A stretch of 64,000 nt of DNA from Lathyrus oleraceus (lineage: Eukaryota > Streptophyta > Magnoliopsida > Fabales > Fabaceae): contig NC_066579.1 of the NCBI RefSeq assembly GCF_024323335.1, forward strand, positions 241,093,652 through 241,157,651. Direction: 5' to 3'. The translations under genes were made by a program, and so were the position numbers. Positions 21,639-32,776 of this stretch are shown here, piece after piece; the stretch's first letter is position 1, and the number at the start of each line of letters is the position of its first letter. The notes beneath the pieces were generated by a model. The model was not told the DNA's origin, did not search any database, and saw nothing but the letters and a program-made list of their open reading frames with translations.

Positions 21639-24600
21639 TGTAACACCTCAAAATTTGCCCTCCTCTCTTGGGACTAGCTGAGCATATTGCATATCATTTT
21701 GTAGGTCATTAGGCATTGCATAGTTGCATATCATGTGGTTACATGGAACAAGTCATCCTTCTAAGTCTTGATCAGAAGATAAAGAGGTTGAGATGCAAGT
21801 TGAAGGTTTAATTGAATTGATCATTAACCATCTGAGGGTTGGTGATTCAAATTAGGGTTTCATGGTTCCTCAAGGGGGTTGAGCTTGATCTTGGTTGCAA
21901 TGGCACATCATCATCATCATGGTCTTGTCATCACCAAGGGATTCATTGCTTGATCAGATACCTTGAGATTAGGGTTTTGACCTCTGGTCAACACTAATCA
22001 TCTGCATTAGGGCAATCAGGGCTTGGCAAGGAGATGGGGTTTTCAGTGGATATGGGGATGATCATATGGTTATATTGAGCTTATGGAAGCTAGGGCTTCA
22101 TCATTGAGCCATTTCATCAGGAGTTTGAGGCTCAAGTTCATCAGTCAAGCTGAAATTCATCTATCAGTCAGAAAAGTCAACTGTGGTCAACTGTGCCTGA
22201 ATTGATGGATTTGGAGGTGGGAGAGGGTTAGAGACACTTCATTCATGTCTAAACAAGTTTCATTTGGAATTTCAAAGATCAAGAATGAAGAAAATAAAGT
22301 CAGGTGAAACCTTTCCAAAAATAGAAAGTGACTTGTAATTGAAAATTGCCAAAAATGGAAAGTTTTTCTCCTCAAAATTACGTGTCCAAAAATGCTTCAA
22401 ATGAAATTTTGTTCAACATGAAAATTGTAGATCTTGCTCTCACCTTTCCAAAAAGTCCAAGAACATGAATTTCTCATGTGTGGTTGGCAAGATATGGATT
22501 GATCATTGTCCAAAAAAGTTGATTTTCAAAGTGGCATAACTCTTGAACCAAAAGGCCAATTCATGTGGTTCTTTTTTGAGCAAACTCCATTTGACATGCT
22601 TTATCATAATCCATCATCACATTTCATCAAAACTCATCACATAAAAAGGCCATTTTTCAAGTGAACTTAATTTTAAAAAGTGGAGGGAAAAAGTGATTTT
22701 GCAAAATATTCATTGTTTTCACATGATTCCTTTTGCACTAGCTCACATACACCATTTGTAACTTGCTGCAACAAAGAAATTCCACTGTTATATCGCATTG
22801 CACTTGTGTGGGTGAATTGACCAAATTGCCATTTAGCATGAAAATGCATTTTCACTAATCCATCACATTAGCACTAATCATGATTACTAACATCATTAAC
22901 ATAACATATATAAACTAAATTGTAACTGTTTTCTGATTAACCATAACAGAATTCAACATTCTAGATCTAGATCTCCAAAACCTCTTCACTTTCTCTCTCA
23001 CTTTTTTTCCAAAAATCTCCAAAAACCTTGCTTAGATCTTCATTGTTTCATCATCCACATGCATTATTGAAGCTAATTGAAGCAAGATTTCTTCATTTCC
23101 AAGCCAAATTTTGGACTGTTAAAGTGAGGTGCAACAATGGCAATTCAAGATTTCATCAAGATCGTGCGTTATTGAGCAACAAGACTTGTTCCATTCACCT
23201 ATACAAGAGTCATAGCGCATCTGTTTTGCAATTTCAAGGCCAAAAACACGCAAATTCGCAACTGTCTTCAAATTAAGGTGATTTTTCGAATTCAATAATT
23301 CTTGAAATTGATTGATGATTTGGATAGATCTTTCTTAGTAGAAAATTCTGCAATTCGTTTCACTAAATTTGGTTGAGAAACAAGGAAGTTATGATGATTT
23401 GAAGTTTCATGCATGTTTATGTTTGCTATCGAATTTTTTTATTTAGGAGGAATTAGGCTAAAATAATTATAGATTCATGATGTACGTTGTGAGACCTTTC
23501 CATTGATATAAAGTTTGTCCAATTTGGTGGAGATTTGTTCTTGGACCTATGAACATGAAGAACACATGATGAACATTAAAAAAATTTCCAGAAAATGCAT
23601 TTTGATCCAAAATTCGTGCTACTGTTCATGGCCAGGATGTTAGCGCGCTACTGTTTTGAAATGTGACCTCACTTCGAGTCCTGGCCGTGGCATTTTCGTT
23701 TTTGCCTTATTGTATTTATTCCACATGACTTCACATGCCTTGTTTCACATTTTTTTATTTTTTCATGACATTAGAAAATCCATATCTCATCCAATTTGTG
23801 TCCAAATAATGTGAGATTTTTTGTGGAATGATCCTTCTAGTCTCTACTATTTTTTGGTTATTTTTAATAAAATTGTGCACGTGTAATTTCTGGAATTGCC
23901 TAGGGTTTGTATGAACATATGTTTGCTTGCACATTTCTTGGTGTTTTACTCATAAAATGATGATGCTTCATTAGAAATTCATGAAATATTTTGTGCTTAA
24001 ACTAGACTCATTCCTGGTCATTTTGGTATGTGGTTTGTAATTTTTGAGTTCCTGGATTGAGAGTTATGACATGATCGCTAGAGGTGTTACAATTTGTGTG
24101 ATACCATTCCTTATGCACCTTCTTGATTTTATTTGCTGTGCTTATTGAACTTGAATTGAGCTGGACTTTTGCATGAGGATACTTATGAATGTTGAGAATG
24201 CATGTGAATTTTTCTGGAATTTTTGAATCCATTTCCTATTTGATTGGGATTTTATTTACTGTTTAGCCATTTGTGAACTTTTTGTGAGACATGTTTTTAT
24301 TTGATTTGTGAAATTCTGGATATGTATTGGATGGACCTGAAATTTTGTGGATTGATTCTTAACATGTTTAACTTCATTTTGGCTTTGGTGTGGTTTAGTT
24401 ATCATGTGTCTTCACTGTTTTATGATCATTTGAAGTTGATGCATGTTTTGTGGCCTTGGTTGAGTTTGCTTTTACATACCATGATTTGATGATTTTAATT
24501 TCCATACTTCCACTTATCCAATTACCATGATTTTTGGTATGCTGCTCATTGAATGTGTTCTGTTTAGGAATGTTTTTTTGTGGAATTTATTGAGCCATTT

Positions 24601-26558
24601 TGGTATTGATTTGATTGTGATCATTCTGTTTGCTCCATTGTGATTCACACTTGCACACTTTGACATGATTTGTGTATGAAATGAATTTGGTGCATAGTTT
24701 TGATGTGAGACCAATTGGACTTTATTCTGGAGTGATTTATCTTGATTCTTATTGAGTTTCACTTGCTGTTTTAAGTTTTTCATCTCCTTTGGACCCTAGG
24801 CTTGTCCCAGTGGTCTTGTTTCTCATGTTTGAATGTGATTTTCAGGTTGAAGAAGCAAATGCTTTAAGGAGATTAATTCAAGTTGATTGAGTTTGGTTTA
24901 TATGCTTGTTATGAACTAACTTGGTTTATTTTGTAGGATGCTTGGCTCATTTGAGTTGATTGTGCTTGGCATAGTGCATTGTCTGATTATACATTGTCTG
25001 TTGATTTTTATCTTGTCTGTTTTGACTTTGTGATTGGTATACTGATTATATTTGATTGATTTCAGGTACATTAGTTGCTAATAGTTTATCTTTGAACTTG
25101 CTTTGTGCTGCTTCTTGGTTGTATAAACCAATTGAGGTAGAATTTCTTTTCTCCATGTAGTCTGGAAGACCTGGCCTGTTACTTGGCCAGGCACCTGTCT
25201 GAAGTCCTCCTTAAGAGGCAATGTTTGTGCTTGTTTATTTTTATCCCCGAGCAGGAAAAGACCTTTGTTAAGGCAATTGGCAGACACAAGAGGTGTGTAA
25301 TCCACCTCCTGCTAATCTGTTGAGTCGTCCCTTGGCTCACATTACATGTTGATGCCTTGTGGATCCTAACCCAAGATCCATGTACAGTTGTACAGTTGAG
25401 TCAGTGTCATAAGTGTAGAAGGGTTCCCACTTTCTGGACCCACACTTCCTTTGTCTGAAGCTCTCCCTGGCCAGGGATAAGAGCTGTGAGGCACACCCCT
25501 CACTCACCTTTCATCTGGCTTCACCCTGACTCTCAATGTCAGGGTTAAGAGCTAACATCACCCTGATACAGTTGACTTGCTTTGGCAGTCTAACCCTTGT
25601 TCGAGCCACCTCTGTTTGGATATAGTGTGTGCTATTTGTGATTGTTTACTTTGATTGTTTTGCCTGTTTAGGATTAGCTTGCTTGTGCATGTTAGGATAG
25701 AAGCCATAAAATAGGGCAATGATGCATGATAACATCTAGGCTCAAGTCCAGCTCCCTAGTAGTGTGTCTCCCTTTGTATCTGGTTAGAATTTCTTTCCCG
25801 TTCAGGGGAACTACGTTGCCCTGATCCTCATACCAGATGAGGTACGTAGGCAGGAGATCGTACGAGATCTCTCCGGGCACCCTTTTCTTTTTTGCGTGTG
25901 TGTTTGTTTGGCAGCTATCAAGCTCAAGTTCCCGACTCCCTGTTAGTCTGTGTGTTCACCCTTTTTCTTTTTGTGTGTGTTTGCTTGACAGTTGCTAGGC
26001 TCGAGTGCCTGACTCCTTAGTAACTTGTTGCTTGTTTCTTCTTGTGTGTCTGGATATGGATGTAAGACCAGCGATTGGCTGTCCGTATCCTGAGTGTGTT
26101 TGTTTGGTTCGGAAGCCGATGTAAGTCCAGCGATTAGCGTCCGGGTTCCAGGTTTGCCTGTGTTTGTGTGTGTTTTGTTTGGCGTGCGTGAGCCGAACTA
26201 CGGCAGCTCTGATTCTCGTTCCAGACGAGATACGTAGGCATAGGATGCAATATCCTAGCGAGCCCTCTCCTCTTCTCCCCCACCTGTGTTGTCTTCAGTG
26301 TATGTGTGTGATGTTTGTTTTAGCAACCTTAGCCTATTTTTTAGAGCGTGGATCCCGTCGAGTACGACGGACGTGAGGGGTGCTAATACCTTCCCCTTGC
26401 GTAACCGACTCCCGATCCCATTCTCTTTGGTCGCGAGACCATGCTTTTTCTAGGTTTACTCTGAGCGTTTCCTTTCCCTCTTTTGGGATAAATAACGCAC
26501 GGTGGCGGCTCTGTGTTGTTTTGTTTTAGCCCGCCGGTTGTTTTTCGCGGATGCGACA
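21639..26558 (+). repeat. Element B 3' LTR (4920 bp, complete)
   Basis: Starts TGTAACACCTC and ends GGATGCGACA, followed by the GCAGC duplication. It matches the 5' LTR to 26377 and has the full terminal part that copy lacks, including GGGGTGCTAATACCTTCCCC and the GATAAATAACGCACGGTGG segment shared with element A. TATA-like TATATAAA at 22907-22914. Double-hairpin motifs at about 25806-25880 and 26190-26258; in the second, the loop of the last hairpin is GCAAT rather than GCGAT. Confidence 0.93.
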
Positions 26559-26563
26559 GCAGC
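26559..26563. repeat. Target site duplication of element B (right)
   Basis: GCAGC, repeated from 9974-9978. Confidence 0.93.
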
Positions 26564-26960
26564 CAGAGTAGCCAAAGCATCCGCTAAAGGGTTCTCTTCT
26601 CTAGGCACATGACGCAATACCACCTTGGTGAAAAACGTCAACAATTTCCTCGTATAATCCCGGTATGCAACTAAATGAGACTGATGCGTATACCATTTTC
26701 CGTTAACTTTATTCACAACCAAAGCTGAATCCCCATATATAACAAGGTTCTTGATCCTCAAATCAATCGCCTCTTCAATCCCCAGGATACAAGCTTCATA
26801 TTCAGCCACGTTGTTGGTGCACTCAAATGTTAGCCGGGCAGCAAAAGGAATATGGGATCCTTTCGGCGTAACCAAAACAGCACCAATACCACTACCATTC
26901 ACGTTAACGGCCCCATCAAACATCAGAATCCATTCGGATTCAGGGTCAGGCCCCTTTATC
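26564..26960 (-). pseudogene. Element A second RNase H (archaeal-like type)
   Basis: On the minus strand, PDPESEWILMFDGAVNV begins a second RNase H domain of the type added in the Tat lineage after the original RNase H. It would degrade the RNA strand of the RNA-DNA hybrid during reverse transcription. The acidic residues expected at the active site are present in MFDGA, NVAEYEAC, IYGDSAL and NPLADALA. The domain is whole to 26564, where element B interrupts just before integrase. It is in a different frame from the preceding RT-RNase H (26946-28757): GGGG near 26953-26956 has one G more than needed to join them, so the polyprotein carries a +1 frameshift here. The continuation into integrase is at 9978 downward. 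Confidence 0.88.
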
Positions 26961-28776
26961 CGGGGTTGGTTCCTCACAATCTTTCGATTTGAGGAACATG
27001 ATGTCCTCATCAGGGAATTCAAACTTCATCGGTTGATAATCCTCAATGGGTTGCTGGGCGAGGTAATCAGACAATACACTACCCTTTATTGCTTTCTGTG
27101 AGGTATACTGTATATCATATTCAGTCAAAATCATTTGCCCCCTTGCAACCCGTCCGGTCAATGTTGGTTTCTCAAAAATGTACTTGATTGGATCCATCTT
27201 GGAAATCAATAAAGTGGTATGAACCAGCATATACTGCCTCAGTCGGCGAGCAACCCAGACCAAAGCACAACAAGTTTTCTCGAGCAGTGAATATCTTGTT
27301 TCACAGTCGGTAAACTTTTTGCTAAGGTAGTATATGGCATGCTCTTTTTGACTAGACTCGTCATGCTGCCCCAATACACACCCCATAGACCCCTCGAGGA
27401 CAGTCAAGTACAGGATTAACGGTCGTCCCTCCACAGGAGGCATCAGAACCGGAGGCTCCTGCAAATACTCTTTTATCTTTTCAAATGCCGCTTGGCAATC
27501 ATTATTCCACCTGACCGTTTGATCTTTTCTCAACAGCTTGAATATTGGTTCGCACGTGGCTGTTAGATGAGATATGAACCGCGAAATGTAGTTCAATCTA
27601 CCTAAGAAACCACGAACCTCCTTCTCTGTTCTCGGTTCAGGCATTTCTCTTATTGCTTTTACTTTAGCAGGATCAACCTCGATTCCTCTTTCACTTACAA
27701 TGAACCCCAGCAGTTTACCGGACCGCACTCCGAAAGTGCACTTGTTCGGATTCAACCTCAGTCTGAACTGTCTCAGCCGGTCAAACAACTTGGCCAGATC
27801 TACCAAATGCCCTTCTTCTGTCTGGGACTTTGCTATCATGTCATCAACATAGCATTCGATTTCATGATGAATCATATCATGAAACAAAGTCACCATGGCT
27901 CTCTGATAAGTAGCACCGGCGTTCTTGAGACCAAATGGCATCACCTTATAACAAAAAGTGCCCCACGATGTGATGAACGTTGTTTTCGCCATATCATCTG
28001 GCGACATTTTGATTTGATTATATCCAGAAAAGCCATCCATGAAAGAAAACACCGAGAATTGAGCTGTATTATCTACCGACACATCAATGTGAGGTAATTG
28101 GAAATCATCCTTCGGGCTAGCTCTGTTCAGATCCCGGTAGTCCACGCACATTCTCACCTTTCTGTCCTTCTTCGGCACCGGCACAATGTTTGCGACCCAA
28201 GGTGGATAATTAGTGACAGCTAGGAAACCAACATCCCACTGTTTCTGCACCTTCTCTTTAATTTTCATTGCCATCTCAGGTCGAGTTCTGCGCAACTTCT
28301 GCTTCACTGGAGGACAATCTGCTCTCAACGGTAGCCTGTGCACAACGATATCGGTATCCAACCCTGGCATATCTTGATAAGACCAGGCAAAGATGTCGAC
28401 ATACTCTTTCAACAATGCCACCATTCTGCTCTTAACACTTTCCTCCAAAGCGGCCCCGATTTTCACTTCCTTTCTGACCTCTTCGGTACCCAGATTCACT
28501 ATCTCAACCTGCTCTTCGTGCGGCTGAATCACCTTCTCCTCTTGTTTCAACAACCTGGCTAATTCCCCCGGCAGTTCACAATCTTCTTCGCCTTCTTCTT
28601 CGGCATGATAGATCGGATTGTCGAAGTCATATGAGGGTGTAACAGGATTGTTATCAATGAGATCCGGCGAGAAATCGCATCTGCATGAATGTTGATTCAT
28701 GCATTGCTTTAGAACTGGAGCGAGACAAATTGAAAAAGAAAATGAAAACATTGCCATTTTTATTTTTGTTTTTAAA
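26946..28776 (-). CDS. Element A reverse transcriptase and first RNase H (Ogre RT exon)
   Basis: An open frame of about 600 codons on the minus strand; it is the second exon of a protease-RT-integrase polyprotein, so the ATG at 28757 need not be a start. Counting from that ATG, RT spans about residues 150-400, with KVRMCVDYRDLN, SFMDGFSGYNQI (first catalytic D at 241), MPFGLKNAGATYQRAM and ECYVDDMI (YVDD at 303-306), all intact. RNase H follows (about 445-560; GSMGCVLGQHDE, KKFTDCETRYSLLEKT), but LYLTVLEGS has threonine where an active RNase H has aspartate, so this first domain is probably a structural leftover and the second RNase H does the work. The frame ends at 26946 because of an extra G; without it, it would run into the second RNase H. 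Confidence 0.9.
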
Positions 28777-28949
28777 CTGCAAAAATAAATGAAAAACAGG
28801 GAACACCGCTTTTAATGAAAAACATCCTTTTATTTATGATGCAAGAAATTGCAAAATGAAACATGAGGTGGCCCTTACAATGAACCACTATATTTCGGGC
28901 AAAACGTATGGCTTCCATGCAGATAAAATTGAAAACAGAAAAATATTAC
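28777..28949 (-). other. Putative pro-RT intron of element A
   Basis: In element orientation the protease frame ends GGAAGA|GTAATA (GT at 28949-28948). TTTATTTTTGCAG ends at 28777, giving 173 bases. Joining these would keep the reading frame from protease to RT. A second acceptor (CATGCAG ending at 28681) would also keep the frame but is not conserved in element B. A pro-RT intron is an established Ogre feature; the exact sites here are inference from frame and conservation. Confidence 0.68.
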
Positions 28950-30094
28950 TCTTCCAGTAGAGTGACAGTGATGATCTTCTCGGCTTTCCAGTTCTGGACT
29001 TCCATCCCTGGTACGCACGGCTTTATCCATTGATCCATCTCGCAGTCACTGTCAACTTCTCCACCCACCATACAAATGTGATCTGGATCCAGCATTCCAG
29101 CACTGGTGAATGTGAATGACGGACGATGTCCTCTGCTTTGTCTAGACGAGCCTCGGCCCGGATGATAACCAACCCCGAATCGATCTTTCTTGGCGGCGAT
29201 GTCCATCATCTTCCCCCAACCCAGAGCTTCTCCACTCTTCACCACCTCAGCAGCCTGCTTATACGAAGAAATGGACGGCTTCTCCTCCTCTTTAGCAAAA
29301 AGAGCATTCTCCACCTTGACGGTTTCGAATGCTTGACTCGGCGTTTCCCATATCTCACCATCCATTTCAACATACTTGAACGATGATAAGTGGCTGACAA
29401 AGATATCCTCCTCTCCGCAGACTGTGACGATCTGCCCGTCCCAGATATACTTCAGCTTCTGGTGCAAAGTCGAAGTCACTGCCCCAACAACATGGATCCA
29501 TGGTCGACCCAACAGGCAACTGTATGCCGGCTGAATATCCATGACATAGAAAACGAACTTAAACACCTCGGGCCCAATCTTCACTGGGAGCTCTACTTCT
29601 CCGAACACTGCCCTCTTCGAACCGTCAAAAGCTCTCACTATCAGGTCAGTGGGCGTCAAGATCAATCCTTCATAGTTCAGCTTCGCCAAGGCTTTCTTTG
29701 GCAACACATTTAAAGAGGAGCCGGTATCAACCAACACATGCGAGAGCACGGCCCCTTTACATTCCATAGCAATGTGTAATGCCCGATTATGATTACGCCC
29801 ATCCACCGTTAGATCAAGATCAGTGAAACCCAGCCCATGACTGGCGTTGACATTTGACACCACTGTCTCCAACTGATTGATTGTGATCTCTTGGGGAACA
29901 TAGGCTCTTTTCAGAATCTTCAACAAAGCCTCTCTATGCCCCTCGGAGCTCAACAATAAGGACAAGATTGAGGTCTTGGATGGGGTCTGTTGCAGATGGT
30001 CAACAAGCTTGTACTCTGACTTCTTGATGATTCTCAAGAATTCTTCAGCTTCATCATCAAGTTCTTTCTCCGACCCACCAGGCGCCGGTGTCAC
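28946..30094 (-). CDS. Element A retroviral-type aspartic protease
   Basis: An intact 382-codon frame on the minus strand. The aspartic protease active site is VLVDTGSSLNVLP, with DTG at residues 123-125, followed by the flap-like region (GEVELPVKIG) and the ILG-like CLLGRPWIH. It would cut the Gag and Pol polyproteins. The frame is the same as that of gag upstream, separated by one TAA (30107-30109) and four codons, so protease may be made by readthrough or from an unseen upstream start; the given ATG is only the first in frame. The C-terminal extension (about residues 230-382) with FGVGYHP and VTLLEE recurs in elements B and C. It stops right at the intron donor. Confidence 0.88.
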   Translation of the reverse strand: MTPAPGGSEKELDDEAEEFLRIIKKSEYKLVDHLQQTPSKTSILSLLLSSEGHREALLKILKRAYVPQEITINQLETVVSNVNASHGLGFTDLDLTVDGRNHNRALHIAMECKGAVLSHVLVDTGSSLNVLPKKALAKLNYEGLILTPTDLIVRAFDGSKRAVFGEVELPVKIGPEVFKFVFYVMDIQPAYSCLLGRPWIHVVGAVTSTLHQKLKYIWDGQIVTVCGEEDIFVSHLSSFKYVEMDGEIWETPSQAFETVKVENALFAKEEEKPSISSYKQAAEVVKSGEALGWGKMMDIAAKKDRFGVGYHPGRGSSRQSRGHRPSFTFTSAGMLDPDHICMVGGEVDSDCEMDQWIKPCVPGMEVQNWKAEKIITVTLLEE

Positions 30095-30106
30095 TACAGG
30101 AGTACC

Positions 30107-32248
30107 TTAATTCACCACTTGTTTTCCTCTCGCCCTGGCTAAAGCCTCGACCTTTTCTTTCTTTTCTCTCTCTCCATCCCCACTCCTCAAAGCGTCAGGG
30201 GCAAATAACCTTCCACTGCGAGTGAAACCACTAGGTCCGGCATTATCCACCTTTGAAACGGTGGTTTCGTCCGCAGTCTGATCCTCCAATCTCTCCCCAT
30301 TACAGTACACTTCCCCACCATAATGCCACGACACAACATCATCTTTGTCATAAGGAATTGGTCCAGGTACCGTGATAGTAACTGGAGCCGCATCGGCCAG
30401 TGTTGACAAATCAACCGGGTCGAAATAAATGGTTATGGTGGAGACATCTTCCTTCCCCAAATCAGTCTTCTCAAATCTGAGGCTTCCTTCATCCATCAGC
30501 CTCTGGATAGCCTCCCTCAACAATATACACCCATTGACAGCAACAGTGCACGCAGCACAACATTCATCATAGCCCGGAAAGACCCCCTTCTTCAACAATA
30601 ACCTCTTGACCTCAGCCAAGGGAGTCTTCAACGGACCAACATTCAATAACCCGATTCTGCCTTCTTCAGAAATTGCATTCACCCCCATTTGACCATGCGC
30701 GGGCATGGGATTAGCATTCACATTTGGAGATGGAGCAAAGTTGATTGCCTTGGAATCCACTAAGTCCTGGACCACATGCTTAAAAGCTTTACAATTTTCC
30801 ACATTGTGTCCAGGGGCACCCGAGTGAAATTCACATTTGGCGTTCTCATCAAAACTGGCTGGCCTCTGATCAGGTCTCAAAGGAGCCAAAGTTCTCAACT
30901 GAACCAACCCCAAGTCCTTCAACTTCTTCAGCAAGAATGAATAGGTTACAGGTGGCCTATCAAATTGACGATCATTCATTCGCCCTCGCACCTGATACCC
31001 AGCCCTCTGCGGTCTCTGTTGAAACGGTTGTCTTTGTTGTTGTGGTTGTTGTTGCTGTTGTTGTGCAGGCTGATTATCAGCAGGAATGGTTACCGCAACA
31101 GTGTGCTGGTAGTAACGATCCCTGATCTGTCCTCTTTGGGTATATACGGCACTAGTATCACCCTCCTTCTTCCTCTGACCATTTCCAAAGGGCTTCTTCG
31201 ATCCAGATGACGAAGCACTACCCTGGATTTTCCCCAGCTTCAACCAACTCTCAATCCTCTCTCCGGCCACCATAATATCAGCAAAATTAGTAACCGGGCA
31301 ACCAACCATTCTCTCTGCAAATGTCCCCTGCAGGGTACCCATAAACAGATCCGACATTTCTCGGTCTACCAACGGAGGTTGGACCCTGGCAGCCAGCTCC
31401 CTCCACCTCTGTGCATATTCCTTAAACCCCTCATTAGGCTTCTGAGACATACCCTGCAGCTGGGTACGACTAGGAGCCATGTCAGCGTTGAACTGGTACT
31501 GTTTAAAGAATGCATCTCCAAGATCTTGCCAGCTCTTGATATCAGAAGATTTCAACTTGGTGTACCATTCCAAGGATCCTCCAGACAAACTGTCCTGGAA
31601 GAAGTACATCCACAACTTCTGATCCATCGTATAAGCAGAAATCTTGCGGACGAAGGCCTGGAGGTGAGTTTCCGGGCATGAACTCCCATTGTATCTGTCA
31701 AACGCAGGCGCTTTAAACTTCTGTGGGATCACAATCCCCTCAACCAGCCCCATATTTGACATGTTAACAAATCCCGGAGTAGCATGACTCTCTAAAGCTC
31801 TGATCTTCTCTGCCAGCAACTGAATCTCCTTATTTGGCGGCTGGACACCATACTGACCAAAGGGTTCATTCAGCATAGAGAATTGATCTGCTTCCCCGTC
31901 TTCCTCTCTATCCTCCTCAGCCCCAAAGAAAGGAGGAAACAGACTGTCCTTCATATTGTTACCCACCGGACCTGGTCTACCGCTTGTGGCAGCACCGAAA
32001 CCACCAGCATTATTAGTCACTACACCAACAGTTGTCCTCTTCCCAAGATCTCCTCCATCCCTGGAACCACCAAGGCCATGGTTAGAGACACCCTCCAAAT
32101 TGACACCACTGTTGGCAGTTGAAGCCCGCTCGAGCTTCTCCACTTTATCAACAAGTGCTTTCTGCCCGACGGCAAACCCTTGCATGATATTGATCAGTTC
32201 ATTCATCTTCTCCTTCAGCTCGAGAAAATATGTATTGGGTAGATCCAT
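30107..32248 (-). CDS. Element A Gag (Ogre)
   Basis: The structural particle protein, 713 codons from the ATG at 32248 (MDLPNTYFLELKEKMNEL). I prefer this start because the matching Gag of element B begins in the same way (MDPPDADILELKEM); the frame is open 54 codons further up to 32410, but that part looks like leader with a splice-acceptor-like TTTTGCAG near 32370. Domains: an N-terminal helical segment (residues 5-40), the retrotransposon Gag core (about 185-320; FDRYNGSSCPETHLQAF, SLEWYTKL, FFKQYQFN, FKEYAQRWRELA), a Q-rich linker (about 400-425), and a zinc-knuckle variant CX2HX5HX4C in CEFHSGAPGHNVENC. A basic tail ends in RARGKQVVN. The TAA stop is followed in frame by protease. Confidence 0.9.
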   Translation of the reverse strand: MDLPNTYFLELKEKMNELINIMQGFAVGQKALVDKVEKLERASTANSGVNLEGVSNHGLGGSRDGGDLGKRTTVGVVTNNAGGFGAATSGRPGPVGNNMKDSLFPPFFGAEEDREEDGEADQFSMLNEPFGQYGVQPPNKEIQLLAEKIRALESHATPGFVNMSNMGLVEGIVIPQKFKAPAFDRYNGSSCPETHLQAFVRKISAYTMDQKLWMYFFQDSLSGGSLEWYTKLKSSDIKSWQDLGDAFFKQYQFNADMAPSRTQLQGMSQKPNEGFKEYAQRWRELAARVQPPLVDREMSDLFMGTLQGTFAERMVGCPVTNFADIMVAGERIESWLKLGKIQGSASSSGSKKPFGNGQRKKEGDTSAVYTQRGQIRDRYYQHTVAVTIPADNQPAQQQQQQPQQQRQPFQQRPQRAGYQVRGRMNDRQFDRPPVTYSFLLKKLKDLGLVQLRTLAPLRPDQRPASFDENAKCEFHSGAPGHNVENCKAFKHVVQDLVDSKAINFAPSPNVNANPMPAHGQMGVNAISEEGRIGLLNVGPLKTPLAEVKRLLLKKGVFPGYDECCAACTVAVNGCILLREAIQRLMDEGSLRFEKTDLGKEDVSTITIYFDPVDLSTLADAAPVTITVPGPIPYDKDDVVSWHYGGEVYCNGERLEDQTADETTVSKVDNAGPSGFTRSGRLFAPDALRSGDGEREKKEKVEALARARGKQVVN

Positions 32249-32776
32249 CAGCCTAGGCGTGTTGCGTCTAGTAAAGCATCTGTGCGGACGAGTTGTGTGC
32301 AAGGGAATGACTCTACGCACACGAGCAATGATTCCTGAAACAACCAAGCACGTTAGAGACCGACACCTGCAAAATAGAAGACAAGTTATTATGATTATGC
32401 ATGAATGCAATGTCTATCCATATGAGGAACACTCTGTCTTTCGATCCTGGCTTCATCGAGACAGATAATAATTCGGCAGCAATATTCTGACATTCATCGA
32501 ATGATTTCCTCATACAGATCAGAGATATATGATTTAGCAAAGATACCACCCAACCACGTGTGTGCTATGTGAGTGCATACAGGAAAGCAAATAAAGCTTG
32601 AAGATTTATTACTGAATGAAAACAACCATCATACCAAAAGTGCACAAATAGTTCGAGAGTCATACATCAGGTCTGATACAAATCAAATACAATTCTCCAG
32701 AATTAGAAAGAAAATACAGGCAAGTGAATTCCGTAAACAGGCCTGACGGTAATCCAACACAAATGATAACAAAAGT
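32249..32776 (-). other. Spacer between ORF1 and gag of element A
   Basis: About 530 bases without a convincing gene. It has a splice-acceptor-like TTCTATTTTGCAG (element strand, near 32370) before gag. How gag is reached by ribosomes behind ORF1 is not evident; a spliced message is one possibility. Confidence 0.5.

Larger units (their letters stand above)
9979..26558 (+). mobile_element. Element B: deleted Ogre relative nested in element A
   Basis: A plus-strand LTR retrotransposon of 16,580 bp with LTRs at 9979-14794 (5', 3'-truncated) and 21639-26558 (3'), flanked by GCAGC duplications. The internal part (14795-21638) is only about 6.8 kb, against about 13.4 kb in element A. Missing by comparison are the end of the 5' LTR, the PBS, leader and ORF1, the central Gag domain, the protease active site, most of RT, and the integrase core. 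The PPT and 3' LTR are intact. The LTRs look very alike by eye, so insertion was recent and at least the loss of the PBS must be later than insertion, since an element without it could not have been copied. Confidence 0.92.

Noticed and set aside
30937..31210. Plus-strand frames rich in V, L and F, resembling membrane segments
   Set aside because: They are the antisense of the Q-rich linker of Gag in element A.
32249..32410. Upstream extension of Gag by 54 codons (C- and R-rich)
   Set aside because: No counterpart in element B Gag, and it crosses a splice-acceptor-like site; it looks like leader read in frame.
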